Made by a program: the position numbers and the translations under genes. Source: a virus. Taken from it: DNA of 64,000 nt. The notes beneath the pieces were generated by a model, which was given only the letters and a program-made list of their open reading frames with translations, did not search any database and was not told where the DNA came from. Positions within the stretch are counted from its first letter, which is position 1; the number at the start of each line of letters is the position of its first letter. The stretch covers positions 124,001-188,000 of IMG/VR virus record IMGVR_UViG_3300005289_000052; one strand, written 5' to 3'. This document shows, one piece after another, positions 49,106 to 57,985 of the stretch.

Positions 49106-50635
49106 TTAGGCCGGGACGCGCTCAAGAATCAAGCGGGCCAACTGATTTTTGATTTCAGCAGGCAAGACCATATCGCCGTTGACAATGTAGCGGGAGAGTT
49201 CCGGGAGCAGTTCCTGAGGCAGGTTCAAACTCCAGTAGTTCTTGGACATCTCGCTGACCAGGATATTGATCGCTTTGATGGCCACATTGTTTTGCCGGTC
49301 GTTCTGACCAGCATTCGCTTTACCGCCTTGACGCTGTGCGTATGGATAACGCTCCAGCAACGCAGCGACGTATTCGCGAGACACACGTGCACGGTAATCG
49401 TTGTTACCCAACGAATACTCATCAGCCAGCACGACAGGCTGTGCACTCATCAAGGCTGCGAGTTCCTTGAAGTCCCAATGCCACAACAGCGCCTGGGTTA
49501 CACCCATGGTGCGCAACAGGGCAGGTTTGCTCAAGCTTGGGATAGCTCGGGCTGACAGCGACTTGGACATTACCCACTGACACATGGTCATGTGGTGTTG
49601 CTCAATCCGCATCGTTGACATCCTCGTGAGAATTCCCACGAAGCCTTCTACCAGTTCTGGCGGGATTGTCGGATCGACTTTCCTTGCCATACCAAGGTAG
49701 TTCTCCGTATAAACAGACAACATTACAATGTCGCCGTTGGAGACTTCTTGCTTGATCTTGTAGTTCTCTGCCGAGGAAATGTTATCTTCCTCAGTTTCCC
49801 GCGACTTGTTAGTCTTAGGAATGATCGCGCCGTCTTTCCAGAAGTTACGATCCAGCGAACGCAGGCTGGTGTCGATGGTGTGGTATACGTTGGAGATCAC
49901 ACTGCAATTGTTATCTTCAACGGTCACTTCACCGATACAGACTTTACGCACGATGACTTTCGCCAGCAGCCACGTCGGCAAGGTTTCCGAGCCCAATGCC
50001 TTGAAGACTGCGCCGTTCGAAACTTTCTCTGCCTGAGCGTACGGTTCAATGTACACCCGAAGCCGTTCCATCGCTGGAGTTTCGTACAGCCACGATTTAC
50101 CGATCAAGCCCAGAGTGTGGAACTCTTTCAAGTTGTTACCAACCTGAGGCAAGATCACTTCGGCGTATTCACCGAAGATTGGCACCATGCCACCCAGCGC
50201 TACAGTCATGTAGGCCAGCACATAGTAGTCATCCCGCAGATAGGTCTTCTGCCAGGGTTTATCGTCCAGCTCCGTTTTGGTTGTGGTGGGCATGTAGATC
50301 TTGCCGTACATGCGGATGAAGTTCGTGAGTTCGTCCAGCGTAATCAGCCTGTACAAGTCACGGACCAGCAATTGCACACGGGACTTCATACGACCCATGT
50401 CTGCTACAGTTTTGATCACCTCGTGGATTGAGCAATAGGTTTGCCAGATGGCGTCCTGTTTTTCAACCGGCAAAGATGCAAAGAATGCGTTTATCTGTAG
50501 GAACAGACTTGGCAGATCTTTGAAATTGTTCCGACGATACAGAATCGAAACACTCCAGTCCAACGACTCTTCTCCGTGCACGATACGGATTGTAGTGAGT
50601 TCATTGGGCTTCTCACTAGCATTTAGAATTTGCAT
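49106..50635 (-). CDS. Candidate fifth subunit of the non-virion RNA polymerase
   Basis: Codes 509 residues with AGGAAG six bases before the ATG. No domain is visible: the protein is helical throughout with a few Cys. The proposal rests on position and size: it lies three genes before the beta subunit, where phiKZ has gp68, a protein of about 520 residues by memory that recognises promoters for the non-virion polymerase. An early-like promoter lies just upstream. Confidence covers the gene; the function is a hypothesis. Confidence 0.7.
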   Translation of the reverse strand: MQILNASEKPNELTTIRIVHGEESLDWSVSILYRRNNFKDLPSLFLQINAFFASLPVEKQDAIWQTYCSIHEVIKTVADMGRMKSRVQLLVRDLYRLITLDELTNFIRMYGKIYMPTTTKTELDDKPWQKTYLRDDYYVLAYMTVALGGMVPIFGEYAEVILPQVGNNLKEFHTLGLIGKSWLYETPAMERLRVYIEPYAQAEKVSNGAVFKALGSETLPTWLLAKVIVRKVCIGEVTVEDNNCSVISNVYHTIDTSLRSLDRNFWKDGAIIPKTNKSRETEEDNISSAENYKIKQEVSNGDIVMLSVYTENYLGMARKVDPTIPPELVEGFVGILTRMSTMRIEQHHMTMCQWVMSKSLSARAIPSLSKPALLRTMGVTQALLWHWDFKELAALMSAQPVVLADEYSLGNNDYRARVSREYVAALLERYPYAQRQGGKANAGQNDRQNNVAIKAINILVSEMSKNYWSLNLPQELLPELSRYIVNGDMVLPAEIKNQLARLILERVPA

Positions 50636-50660
50636 ACAAGCTTCCTAGTCGAAGTACTGC

Positions 50661-50689
50661 ACTTGGATGATATATACTTCAAAAATCTT
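50661..50689 (-). promoter_or_regulatory. Early-type promoter candidate
   Basis: Minus strand reads TTTTTGAAGTATATATCATC then CAAGTGCAG; it shares TTTGA, the AT-rich core and the AAGTG end with the stronger elements at 60100 and 32970. Confidence 0.45.
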
Positions 50690-50745
50690 CGTGTCAACTT
50701 TTTAGAAAGCGACCACATAGTCCTTTGTTAGGGACATTTACCTAA

Positions 50746-50782
50746 GAGAAAGGAGTGGATCGTATTGATCCACTCCTTTCTC
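50746..50782. terminator. Terminator, 16-bp perfect stem
   Basis: GAGAAAGGAGTGGATC pairs perfectly with GATCCACTCCTTTCTC around GTATT. It ends the SSB-like gene and separates it from the 50635 gene. It lacks the GCATAA box. Confidence 0.93.
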
Positions 50783-50792
50783 TATTGAGGGT

Positions 50793-51554
50793 TTACATCG
50801 GGAAATCGTCGTCGCCGAACGAGTCCGAACCGCCACCAGTGCCTGGGGCGTCGTTACCACCGCCACCCCAATCGTTGCGCTGGCCACCGCCACCGCCGCC
50901 GTTGTTGTTACGGTTGTTGTTGTAGTTGTTGCTACCACCACCGCCTTGACGCTGACCGCCATTCTGACCGTCTTTCGGTTTCGGTTCGGTGTAGTTGGCA
51001 ACAGCAGTCGCAGCCATCATGTTTTCCAGCATGGTTGCGTAACCGGCCAGGTAGTAGTCGGACGCTTCACGCTTGGTCACCGGCTCGCCATTCACGCCGA
51101 TCATGACGTGGTAGTTCGACGGCAGCATGTTGAACTTGAGGTACGGACGATCCTTGGCCACACAGGCCAGGAACAGAACGCCGTCTTTGTCACGACCAAC
51201 CAGAGTGGTCGAAACCAGTTTCGGTTCAGCCGAACGCTCACCACCGAAGAACACGTGGTTGAGGTTTTGCAGCTTGAGGACCTGGTTGTCTTCCAGACTG
51301 ATGGCTTTGCGCATCATCTGGAGCAGCAGGTAGAACGAAGGCATGTCCATGGCGCCACGGATGTTGCCGTTGTTCTTGTCGTTTGGAACGTTGGTGTAAA
51401 CGTCGATCCGTGGGTTGTTCGCTACCAGCGAGATTGCCCAGGAACCAGGCTTGTTCGCACCTTGCACCGGAGGGCAAGACAAGCGCAGTTTGTATTCATC
51501 CAGAGCGTTCTTCGGACGGGGTGGTGCTTGGAAACGACCTTGTTGACCAGCCAT
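50793..51554 (-). CDS. Single-stranded DNA-binding protein (SSB-like)
   Basis: Codes 253 residues from an ATG with GGAG six bases upstream. Residues 1-195 look like a beta-rich core with many aromatic residues; residues about 200-240 are a Gly/Asn/Gln-rich linker; the protein ends SFGDDDFPM, the acidic tip typical of SSBs, which recruits partner proteins. The core does not show an obvious OB-fold signature by eye, so the identification rests mainly on the linker and tip. The strong isolated terminator suggests high expression. Confidence 0.78.
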   Translation of the reverse strand: MAGQQGRFQAPPRPKNALDEYKLRLSCPPVQGANKPGSWAISLVANNPRIDVYTNVPNDKNNGNIRGAMDMPSFYLLLQMMRKAISLEDNQVLKLQNLNHVFFGGERSAEPKLVSTTLVGRDKDGVLFLACVAKDRPYLKFNMLPSNYHVMIGVNGEPVTKREASDYYLAGYATMLENMMAATAVANYTEPKPKDGQNGGQRQGGGGSNNYNNNRNNNGGGGGGQRNDWGGGGNDAPGTGGGSDSFGDDDFPM

Positions 51555-51615
51555 GTGAATCTCCAACTTGCGTACAAATGATGAGTGGTTCCTGTAAACC
51601 GTTACAGTTACCTAT

Positions 51616-52467
51616 TTAAAACATCGACAACAGGATGCTTTTGAAGGTCGGATGCAATGGTTCAGAGTTGATATCCATACGCATCTTGTCCAACGTGGTG
51701 GTAGGGTTCCACCGTCTGCGGTCCGCTAACTCGATGATCTGTTTCTTTTCCTTCATCGGGAAGGTGTTGAAGTGAACGCCGTCACCAAAGAACTGGAGGG
51801 TTACATGGTTAAACGGCATCCTCGACAATTCTTTACCACCTGTGAGCTTTGAGTTCCAGGAGGTGTATGCCTTGATCTTCCCTGTGTGGGACTCCAGCAA
51901 ACGTAAGCGGGAGAACTCGTACCGAGACAACAAGTCAATCGGCATGTGAGTAATGATCAAGGCGTCATCAGGATTCTGCGGCAACTTGAGATCACTCTCA
52001 ATCACCGTCATGTCCAAGTGCATCTCGTGCAGACGATCCAGAACACTCTTCTCCAAAGCTGCCCCGAACTTCTGCTTCTCGGTTTTGAGTTCCCGAAGGA
52101 AGCAGTTACGGTATTTGGATGGAATGCTCTTGTACGACTGGACGTAAGGCACCAGTTTACAACGACGCTGCGTGTTCAACTGAACAGCCGAGGCGATGAT
52201 TCGCAACTCGGCAGTCAGAGCGTCTAACAGCGGATCAGGGAAAACTTTATCCTGATCTTGGGTTGGGATTGCTCCCATGATGTTACGGATCAGAGTGCGC
52301 AGGTTAACCCAAAGCGCATCTACCGATTGCAGCGGCGGCTTCTGCTTGTGCTCTGGGTGATCTTCGGAGAGCCCCATCGCACTTTCTAAAGCCAAGGCTG
52401 TCGCAATGGAAACGGGCACTTGCGTACCCATCTCACGATTACCCAGTACTTGGTAGTAGCGATCCAT
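51616..52467 (-). CDS. Unknown protein coupled to SbcD-like nuclease
   Basis: Codes 283 residues; its ATG lies 29 bases inside the end of the nuclease gene, with GAGG nine bases before it. It is basic and helical, with segment RRRWNPTTT near residue 250. No ATPase motif is present, so it is not an SbcC. Being coupled to the nuclease it may be a DNA repair or replication partner. Confidence 0.72.
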   Translation of the reverse strand: MDRYYQVLGNREMGTQVPVSIATALALESAMGLSEDHPEHKQKPPLQSVDALWVNLRTLIRNIMGAIPTQDQDKVFPDPLLDALTAELRIIASAVQLNTQRRCKLVPYVQSYKSIPSKYRNCFLRELKTEKQKFGAALEKSVLDRLHEMHLDMTVIESDLKLPQNPDDALIITHMPIDLLSRYEFSRLRLLESHTGKIKAYTSWNSKLTGGKELSRMPFNHVTLQFFGDGVHFNTFPMKEKKQIIELADRRRWNPTTTLDKMRMDINSEPLHPTFKSILLSMF

Positions 52468-53584
52468 TCATGTATTCCTCAGCCAGCGCAAGTTGCTCTG
52501 GTGAAAAGCCTCTTCGCTTAAGTCTTTCCAGAACCATTGGTACGACCGACGTCGGTGTGATAGCCACTGGCGTAAACGGTGTAACGATCCGGTTGACTGC
52601 TTCGCGGGTAATCTTCTCGCCATCTGTCCACTTGCCGCTTAACGAGTGTAGGTTGAAGTGCTTCTCGACCTCTTTAAAGCCGAGTTGAATTGGGTCACCC
52701 TTGTTACCAAGGACCCGAATGAATGTACCGACCGGCATGGTATCCGCCAAAGCTTGGATGCGGTTCATGCAGTCTTCCAGCTCACAACCTTTAAGATCAA
52801 TGGTCTTGTACAACATCGCGTCTTCGTTTACCACGAACTTGATCTCGTGGTTCCCGTGTTCGCGATCAACTACCACCCGGTAGTGACCCTTGTCTTCTTC
52901 TTCCCCGTGACTCAGGCGTTCCAAAGAACCAGCAGCCAGGATGTTCCCGTACTGTGAGCGCTTGTGGATGTGTCCGCCAAAGACGAAGTACCTGGTGATT
53001 CCCATGTACCGCTCAGGGATGTGGGTTGGAACCGGGACGTGACTTGGGAGTTGGTAGTTGAACGCACCGTGCAGAATGGTGAAGTCTACTTTCTCTAAGC
53101 CTTTCTCGGTCAAAGCCTGAACAACGTCTTTCCAAACATCGTCAGTCTCCACACGCCATTCGTCAGGTACGTAAAGAATGTTGATACCGAAGCGATCGAT
53201 GTACTCGATCGACAAGGTGTCTACCCACTTTACGTCTGCACCAATAGCCGCAATCTCATTCTCAGAGATCACGTTGGCACTTTGTTTCCAGTCGTGGCTA
53301 GGTGTTCCTTCCAGAATACGCACCACAATGTCGCGGCGTTTACACATGGAAAGAAACCAGAAGAACCAACGACGGATCTGGTCGATCAGGACAACCTCAG
53401 AGTGCATCACCAGACGGTCGTAGAGATCGCCTGCAATGATGATCATGTCCAAGTCACCAGTCTCAGCATTATCCGGGAAAGCTTTGTACAGCGCTTTCAG
53501 GACGTGTGAGGTGAGGGTATTGTGATGGCCTAGGTGAACATCCCCCGTTTCACCTATTCGCAGCTTACGCGAGATCGTAGTCAT
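52439..53584 (-). CDS. Metallophosphoesterase nuclease, SbcD/Mre11-like
   Basis: Codes 381 residues from the ATG that overlaps the preceding gene's end. All calcineurin-type metal motifs are in order: GDVH (14-17), AGDLYDR (51-57), GTPSHDW (93-99) in place of GNHD, LHG (171-173) and GGHIHK (203-208). The C-terminal 150 residues fit the capping domain of SbcD/Mre11 proteins. It would process DNA ends and hairpins during recombination. The partner SbcC/Rad50 ATPase is not in the window. Confidence 0.87.
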   Translation of the reverse strand: MTTISRKLRIGETGDVHLGHHNTLTSHVLKALYKAFPDNAETGDLDMIIIAGDLYDRLVMHSEVVLIDQIRRWFFWFLSMCKRRDIVVRILEGTPSHDWKQSANVISENEIAAIGADVKWVDTLSIEYIDRFGINILYVPDEWRVETDDVWKDVVQALTEKGLEKVDFTILHGAFNYQLPSHVPVPTHIPERYMGITRYFVFGGHIHKRSQYGNILAAGSLERLSHGEEEDKGHYRVVVDREHGNHEIKFVVNEDAMLYKTIDLKGCELEDCMNRIQALADTMPVGTFIRVLGNKGDPIQLGFKEVEKHFNLHSLSGKWTDGEKITREAVNRIVTPFTPVAITPTSVVPMVLERLKRRGFSPEQLALAEEYMNGSLLPSTG

Positions 53585-54128
53585 CGGACAAGAAACCTTC
53601 AGACTGGACGGGGATAGCTTTTGCAGTAGGCATTTTGCCTGGTTCTGCATCAGCAGCGTCAGCGCTGAGGGATGTCAGTCCGTAGAACTTGAACACCTTT
53701 TGCCACTCGAGTACTTCACGATCATAGAGGCGACGACCCTCTACACGCTGCACCAGAGCGTTCTGGATGTAGCGCTGGCCAAGCATCGGGATCATGTCAT
53801 CCTTCTGCATAGCCTTCGAGATGTGCTCGAACATACTGTCACGCGGGTTGCGTGCAATCCCGAAGTTAACGGGACGACCAATGGCTGGACACTTGAACAG
53901 GAAGTTCTGTCCTTGGTATACAGCGATCGGGCGGAGTACAGAATCTGAGACGCGCAGCCAAGCTTCAAAAGATTTCGGCGGCTCTTTACTCAGAATCAAC
54001 GGCAGAATCGTTTCCCGGAATTGGTTTTCCTGGATACGGGGAAGATCTTCTTCGAAGGCTTTTTCTAATACTGCGAAGGCTTCTTTAACTCTGTCGTCGT
54101 TGGGTACCGGTTTGCTAAGTGGGTTCAT
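53565..54128 (-). CDS. Unknown replication-cluster protein
   Basis: Codes 187 residues with TAGGAGG eight bases before the ATG. It is soluble and helical at the N-terminus with an extended, Ala/Asp-rich C-terminus. Its end overlaps the nuclease start by 20 bases, so the two and the 51616 gene form a coupled trio. No motif known. Confidence 0.72.
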   Translation of the reverse strand: MNPLSKPVPNDDRVKEAFAVLEKAFEEDLPRIQENQFRETILPLILSKEPPKSFEAWLRVSDSVLRPIAVYQGQNFLFKCPAIGRPVNFGIARNPRDSMFEHISKAMQKDDMIPMLGQRYIQNALVQRVEGRRLYDREVLEWQKVFKFYGLTSLSADAADAEPGKMPTAKAIPVQSEGFLSDDYDLA

Positions 54129-54141
54129 GGTTAGTCCTCCT

Positions 54142-54178
54142 ACGAAAGACCCAGGGCTCTATACCCTAGGTCTTTCGC
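54142..54178. terminator. Terminator with interior bulge
   Basis: CGAAAGACC and GGTCTTTCG pair, then after a CA/TA internal mismatch GGG and CCC pair around CTCTATA; GCATAAAG follows. It ends the 54965-54210 gene. Confidence 0.85.
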
Positions 54179-54209
54179 ATAAAGAGTTACGTGGTTGGTA
54201 GCGGTACTT

Positions 54210-54965
54210 TTATCGCGACTGACCCGCACCAGGCAAACCTGGGCGCGAGTCTCCGACGGTACGGGCACGGACTTGTTGGGTCAGGCCTTGCACCATCTGT
54301 TGCATCTGCTGGGCTGGGGTCAACTGCGCGTACACGCCTTGTTCTACGGCAGCCAAGTCGGGGGTCGGCTCGAGAGCCGATTGCAGGGACTTTGGCAGCA
54401 CAGAAGCTTTACGATGTACGATGGCCGGGCGTTGCTCGAGGCCTTCGCGGCCAGGCAACGACTCTTGGGTCTCCACTTCCAACACGGGTTGTTGGTCCAT
54501 GATGAAGGAGGTGCCGTCGATCGGTTCATCGGACGAACGATACACTTCGACATAGAATGCGACATTTACGGTGCCGCCAGTTTGTTGCTGGAACTCGTGA
54601 ACCAACAGCGCAGCCAGGTTTTCGTCCACGTCCAGCGCATCGAACTGGTCCAGGCCAACTTCACGGCGGGTGTGGATGTGCACTTTACCGGGATTGATCG
54701 GGTGATCATAAGCATCCTGGTAGATGCGGTACATAGTATTCTCGGTCAGAGCCTCGTAAACCTTGAACACCAGTTGTGGCGCAACCGGGGCGTGATCGTG
54801 ATGATCGACGACGTGCTCATTGCCGCCGAGCTTGCGCAGGGAGATCAACTGGCTCACCACAATACCCAGGTCTTGGATAGCGCTGAGCAGATGATGTTCC
54901 AGACCATCGAGACGTTGCTCGATAGCGATCAGACGTTGTTCATGACTCGGTTGGTTCTTGGACAT
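54210..54965 (-). CDS. Unknown protein with N-terminal coiled coil
   Basis: Codes 251 residues, GAGG nine bases before the ATG. Residues 5-45 show heptad-like Leu/Ile spacing (HEQRLIAIEQRLDGLEHHLL) and predict a coiled coil; a His-rich VVDHHDHAP linker follows, then a beta-rich domain, and the last 45 residues are Gln/Pro-rich. It could be an oligomeric tail or baseplate attachment protein. No match recognised. Confidence 0.72.
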   Translation of the reverse strand: MSKNQPSHEQRLIAIEQRLDGLEHHLLSAIQDLGIVVSQLISLRKLGGNEHVVDHHDHAPVAPQLVFKVYEALTENTMYRIYQDAYDHPINPGKVHIHTRREVGLDQFDALDVDENLAALLVHEFQQQTGGTVNVAFYVEVYRSSDEPIDGTSFIMDQQPVLEVETQESLPGREGLEQRPAIVHRKASVLPKSLQSALEPTPDLAAVEQGVYAQLTPAQQMQQMVQGLTQQVRARTVGDSRPGLPGAGQSR

Positions 54966-54976
54966 CGGTATTTCCT

Positions 54977-55378
54977 CTAACCATTGTTGGCATCAAAGAT
55001 AGCAACCACTTTCGAGTTGATCACTTGGATTTCCTTACCGACGCTATAAATGACGGCGTCCTGGGTAACCGTTGCGTCCACTCGGAGGTTGATGTTGTCG
55101 GGGTTAGTGTCGTCCACTGCGGTAATCGTCACATCTACTTGGATGGTATCGAAGTAGGGGTTGATGAAGTTAGTCACTACGCGCTTGGTTTCAGTACGTA
55201 GCAAACTGCGGTTGTCCGCACACTCCTTGATCAGATTCGGCAGCGAAGACACTTGCCCTTGATACAGATGACTCTGGGAGAAGTCACTCAAAAAGAAATA
55301 GCTGATTAACTTATCCAGCTTCTCTGCAATGTTCCCAACCCAGCCGGAAGCACTGAGAGACGGCACTTGTACGGCCAT
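54977..55378 (-). CDS. Possible baseplate wedge protein (gp25-like), tentative
   Basis: Codes 133 residues from an ATG with GAGG nine bases upstream. The middle (LLRTETKRVVTNFINPYFDTIQV, then INLRVDATV) follows the pattern of gp25/GpW wedge proteins, where a helix is followed by a strand with R-I-x-x-V and a final A-T-V strand, but the EPR signature is missing. The call is by pattern only. A strong terminator precedes it. Confidence 0.5.
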   Translation of the reverse strand: MAVQVPSLSASGWVGNIAEKLDKLISYFFLSDFSQSHLYQGQVSSLPNLIKECADNRSLLRTETKRVVTNFINPYFDTIQVDVTITAVDDTNPDNINLRVDATVTQDAVIYSVGKEIQVINSKVVAIFDANNG

Positions 55379-55425
55379 TAGCTCTACCCTCAAAAGACAT
55401 ATAAAGGAAGAAGAGGGTAGAAAAG

Positions 55426-55458
55426 ACAAAAAAAAAGAAAGGGAGCCGAAGCCCCCTA
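55426..55458 (-). terminator. Terminator with T9 tract
   Basis: On the minus strand GGGGGC and GCTCCC pair around TTCG, followed by TTTCTTTTTTTTT. It separates the gene ending at 55478 from the gene starting at 55378. Confidence 0.9.
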
Positions 55459-55477
55459 ACTTTTCCCAGTCCGAAGA

Positions 55478-56092
55478 CTAAAGCGAGGCGTTGTAACGAC
55501 TGGTTGGGTCGTCACGGCCTTCTTTAATCTTACGGATCAGATTGCCAATCGAGTTTTCCAGAATGACTTGCTCGTCATGCTGCAACTCACGGTCGCCTTC
55601 GTTGAGTTCCTCGAAGAACGTCCATGCTACCCAGTCTTCTTCGGTTTCTTGCACCACACCATTCATGAGGCGGCGGTAGTCATAATGATCATGACCAATC
55701 GCATTGCCTTCGGTGTTCTTGTAGGTGTCAGAATAACCGTCGAGTTTCTGAGCCAGGTAGCGTGCCCGAATGAACGGGTCTGCCATGAGGTAACGCTGCA
55801 TCACCGGTGGAGCATTTTGCATCTGTGCAATCGATGATAACAGCCGGATAGCATCAGTATCCCACATGGTCTGGACACTACGAACAGCAGCACGAGCCGC
55901 CCGCATTGCATCTTGACCGAAATACTGATCCCACTTCTGCGTAGCCATCTGCACGAATGCTCGACCAGAATCCGTAAGGTTCTGAGTAAACATCGCGGCA
56001 GATTCAGCCAGGTACTGCATTGTTGATTCGGCTCTTGGCGCGTACGCCAATTCGTTGAATGCCAACGAGCCGCCTTCGATATAGCCTGCCAT
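55478..56092 (-). CDS. Unknown helical protein
   Basis: Codes 204 residues with GAGGGAG seven bases before the ATG. It is almost entirely helical with Ala/Met/Gln-rich surfaces and an acidic C-terminal third (EETEEDWVAW). No motif is known. It lies between the beta' N-terminal gene's downstream neighbour and a terminator. Function unknown. Confidence 0.7.
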   Translation of the reverse strand: MAGYIEGGSLAFNELAYAPRAESTMQYLAESAAMFTQNLTDSGRAFVQMATQKWDQYFGQDAMRAARAAVRSVQTMWDTDAIRLLSSIAQMQNAPPVMQRYLMADPFIRARYLAQKLDGYSDTYKNTEGNAIGHDHYDYRRLMNGVVQETEEDWVAWTFFEELNEGDRELQHDEQVILENSIGNLIRKIKEGRDDPTSRYNASL

Positions 56093-56133
56093 GGTAGCTC
56101 CCTCGTTACATACTTTATTGGCTACCTGTAAGA

Positions 56134-56415
56134 TTAGACGTGCTCAAACCCTCGGGCAGCCAGCCATTCAGGTTGAGCGTTAGTTGCGACCAGCACCATG
56201 GAGTCGGTTCCTTTGTCCACCAGGTACAGGTCATATTGCTTCTTGTCATCGTGTTGACGACCGCGCAGTTCGAAAACCACGTTGTGTTCCGCGAGTCCTT
56301 GCTTCATCGACACGAAGTCTTCCGCCGGTTGTGGGAACATGGCAAGATAGAGAGCAGGGGTGGAGTGGTGTCCATCCTTGATCATCTGGAGCACTTTCTC
56401 AGCACTGGTGTTCAT
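56134..56415 (-). CDS. Small unknown protein
   Basis: Codes 93 residues with AAGGAAAAGGAAA before the ATG. It looks like a compact alpha/beta fold (FELRGRQHDDKKQYDLYLVDK) with no motif. A terminator separates it from the RNA polymerase gene upstream, so it has its own expression or depends on read-through. Confidence 0.7.
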   Translation of the reverse strand: MNTSAEKVLQMIKDGHHSTPALYLAMFPQPAEDFVSMKQGLAEHNVVFELRGRQHDDKKQYDLYLVDKGTDSMVLVATNAQPEWLAARGFEHV

Positions 56416-56431
56416 AGTTTCCTTTTCCTTA

Positions 56432-56459
56432 AAAGGGAAGGGGGACTCAAGTCCCCCAG
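56432..56459 (-). terminator. Terminator
   Basis: GGGGGAC and GTCCCCC pair around TCAA, followed on minus by TTCCCTTTTAAGG. It ends the beta' N-terminal subunit gene three bases after its stop. Confidence 0.85.
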
Positions 56460-56462
56460 AGG

Positions 56463-57905
56463 TTAGCGGCCATGGTGAATGAAGTTGGCAAGCGTTGCGA
56501 TGATTGGTGCAGGAAGCGATACGTGTCCAGAGATTGCCCTGGGGTTACGTAGATCCAGTACACCATTATGCGGGGCCAACGGGTCCAACTTGAGAAGCGT
56601 CTTTTCGTCCAGGATCACAATGCCGTTCAAGGCGTCACCGTCAAAGTCGGCGTTCATCCCGGACAGGATGTTCACAGATGGGCTGATGGTGTTGATCTTG
56701 GGGTCTTTCTTGATGCGACGGATGTACAGGCGCTGAGCCGAGAGACGGGTCAACGTCGGGTTACGCTGGAAGATTACCGCAATACCGCCACGGTGTCCTT
56801 CTGCGATCAGTTCCTCAAACAGCTCATCCAGCAGTGGGTGATACCGCAGGGTGTGCTCGTAAAGGAACTTGTTGATTTCGTTCGGGCTAAAGAGTTGGTC
56901 TGTTCCCGGAACGCAACGACGAAGTAGCTTGCTGGTCAGGTGAACCTTCAAGGTCATCACTGCCATCGGCCACGGTAGTTCGAGATCCTCGTAGTGGTGA
57001 GGGTCAGACAGGGACGAAATTACACCACGGAACGAGTAGTTAACTCGAGAGCCGAAGATGTGCTTACGATACCAGCCTGGCTTACCACCCAGTTGCCCTG
57101 CGATGAAAGGCGCATAATAAGCCACCAACATGTTCAGAGCTTTGATCGTCATCACTTCAATCTGCCGAGGTTTCAGCGGAGTGGGTGAGTTTTCGATCGA
57201 ACTGAATGTCCGCATGGCGTTAATCGCCGGAGTCATCCCTGTGTCAGCGTAGGTGCCAGTTGCCGTGTTCTCCGTAATAAAGGAGATCCGACTTGGACAG
57301 GGGATATACTTCGAGAAGATCGCATGACGGTACATCTGGACAAACATCAACGCGTCGTCCATTTGTTGCTGGTTCTTGTTGTTCGGAAGAATCTCCCGCA
57401 AGAACAAGTTCATCAGGTCATCGAAATGCCTGTAGAACGTATTGATACCCCGACCAATGTTCAGCCCTTTCAGGTACTGCAACACGTGTTGGGCATCGTT
57501 GTTGGGGGGAATGTACGATGGATTGGTTACCCAGTCCAGTAGGTTCGTTCCCTTGAAAGCGAAGATCGGCTTAAGCACATGGAGTGCCCAAGGGTTGATC
57601 AGTGCGTCAATGCCTCTTGGCGCAGCAATCCACAACAAGGACTCCAAAGGTCTTTCCGTAACCGACATACAGGGAAACCCGCAGTGGTCACACACAACAC
57701 CAACGTTGTGTTCGTACTTAACCCTCTTACATTCACATGACGGCACGACGTCTAAGGTGTCACCCTCATAACGCGTCATGATCATTTGGTTCAGTCGTTC
57801 CCGATCCAGCTCGGTAGTAACATCGAAGTCGTTGATGATCACGGGAGCTGTTGTCAACTTGTTGAACAACTCATCGTGACTAACGATTTCCGCTTCTACG
57901 CCCAT
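56463..57905 (-). CDS. RNA polymerase beta' N-terminal subunit (catalytic NADFDGD)
   Basis: Codes 480 residues. Cys57, Cys59, Cys72 and Cys75 form the N-terminal zinc ribbon. FGSRVNYSFRGVI (284-296) matches the beta' GKRVDYSGRSVI motif, RNPTLTRLSAQR (381-392) matches NRAPTLHRLGIQ, and NADFDGD (418-424) carries the three catalytic aspartates that bind magnesium. It ends 56 residues later, so the gene holds only the N-terminal half of beta'. By position, next to the probable shell-protein gene, it corresponds to phiKZ gp55 of the non-virion RNAP, and would pair with the beta' C-terminal subunit at 41590-43557. Confidence 0.92.
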   Translation of the reverse strand: MGVEAEIVSHDELFNKLTTAPVIINDFDVTTELDRERLNQMIMTRYEGDTLDVVPSCECKRVKYEHNVGVVCDHCGFPCMSVTERPLESLLWIAAPRGIDALINPWALHVLKPIFAFKGTNLLDWVTNPSYIPPNNDAQHVLQYLKGLNIGRGINTFYRHFDDLMNLFLREILPNNKNQQQMDDALMFVQMYRHAIFSKYIPCPSRISFITENTATGTYADTGMTPAINAMRTFSSIENSPTPLKPRQIEVMTIKALNMLVAYYAPFIAGQLGGKPGWYRKHIFGSRVNYSFRGVISSLSDPHHYEDLELPWPMAVMTLKVHLTSKLLRRCVPGTDQLFSPNEINKFLYEHTLRYHPLLDELFEELIAEGHRGGIAVIFQRNPTLTRLSAQRLYIRRIKKDPKINTISPSVNILSGMNADFDGDALNGIVILDEKTLLKLDPLAPHNGVLDLRNPRAISGHVSLPAPIIATLANFIHHGR

Positions 57906-57926
57906 GGGCTACTCCTGAAGTGACGG

Positions 57927-57960
57927 ACATAAAAAGAAAAGGGGACCGAAGTCCCCTTTT
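57927..57960. terminator. Terminator
   Basis: AAAAGGGGAC and GTCCCCTTTT pair around CGAA, followed on minus by CTTTTTATGTCC. It ends the probable shell-protein gene and separates it from the beta' gene. Confidence 0.9.
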
Positions 57961-57985
57961 GCTCAGTGCAACACGCTACCGCTTA

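Noticed and set aside
50881-50945. GCC/GTT triplet-like repeat suggesting a microsatellite
   Set aside because: It is simply the coding sequence of the Gly/Asn-rich linker of the SSB-like protein.
50738-51001. 87-residue minus-strand frame over the end of the SSB-like gene
   Set aside because: Out-of-frame reading of the Gly/Asn-rich linker codons giving Thr/Val repeats; no ribosome site.
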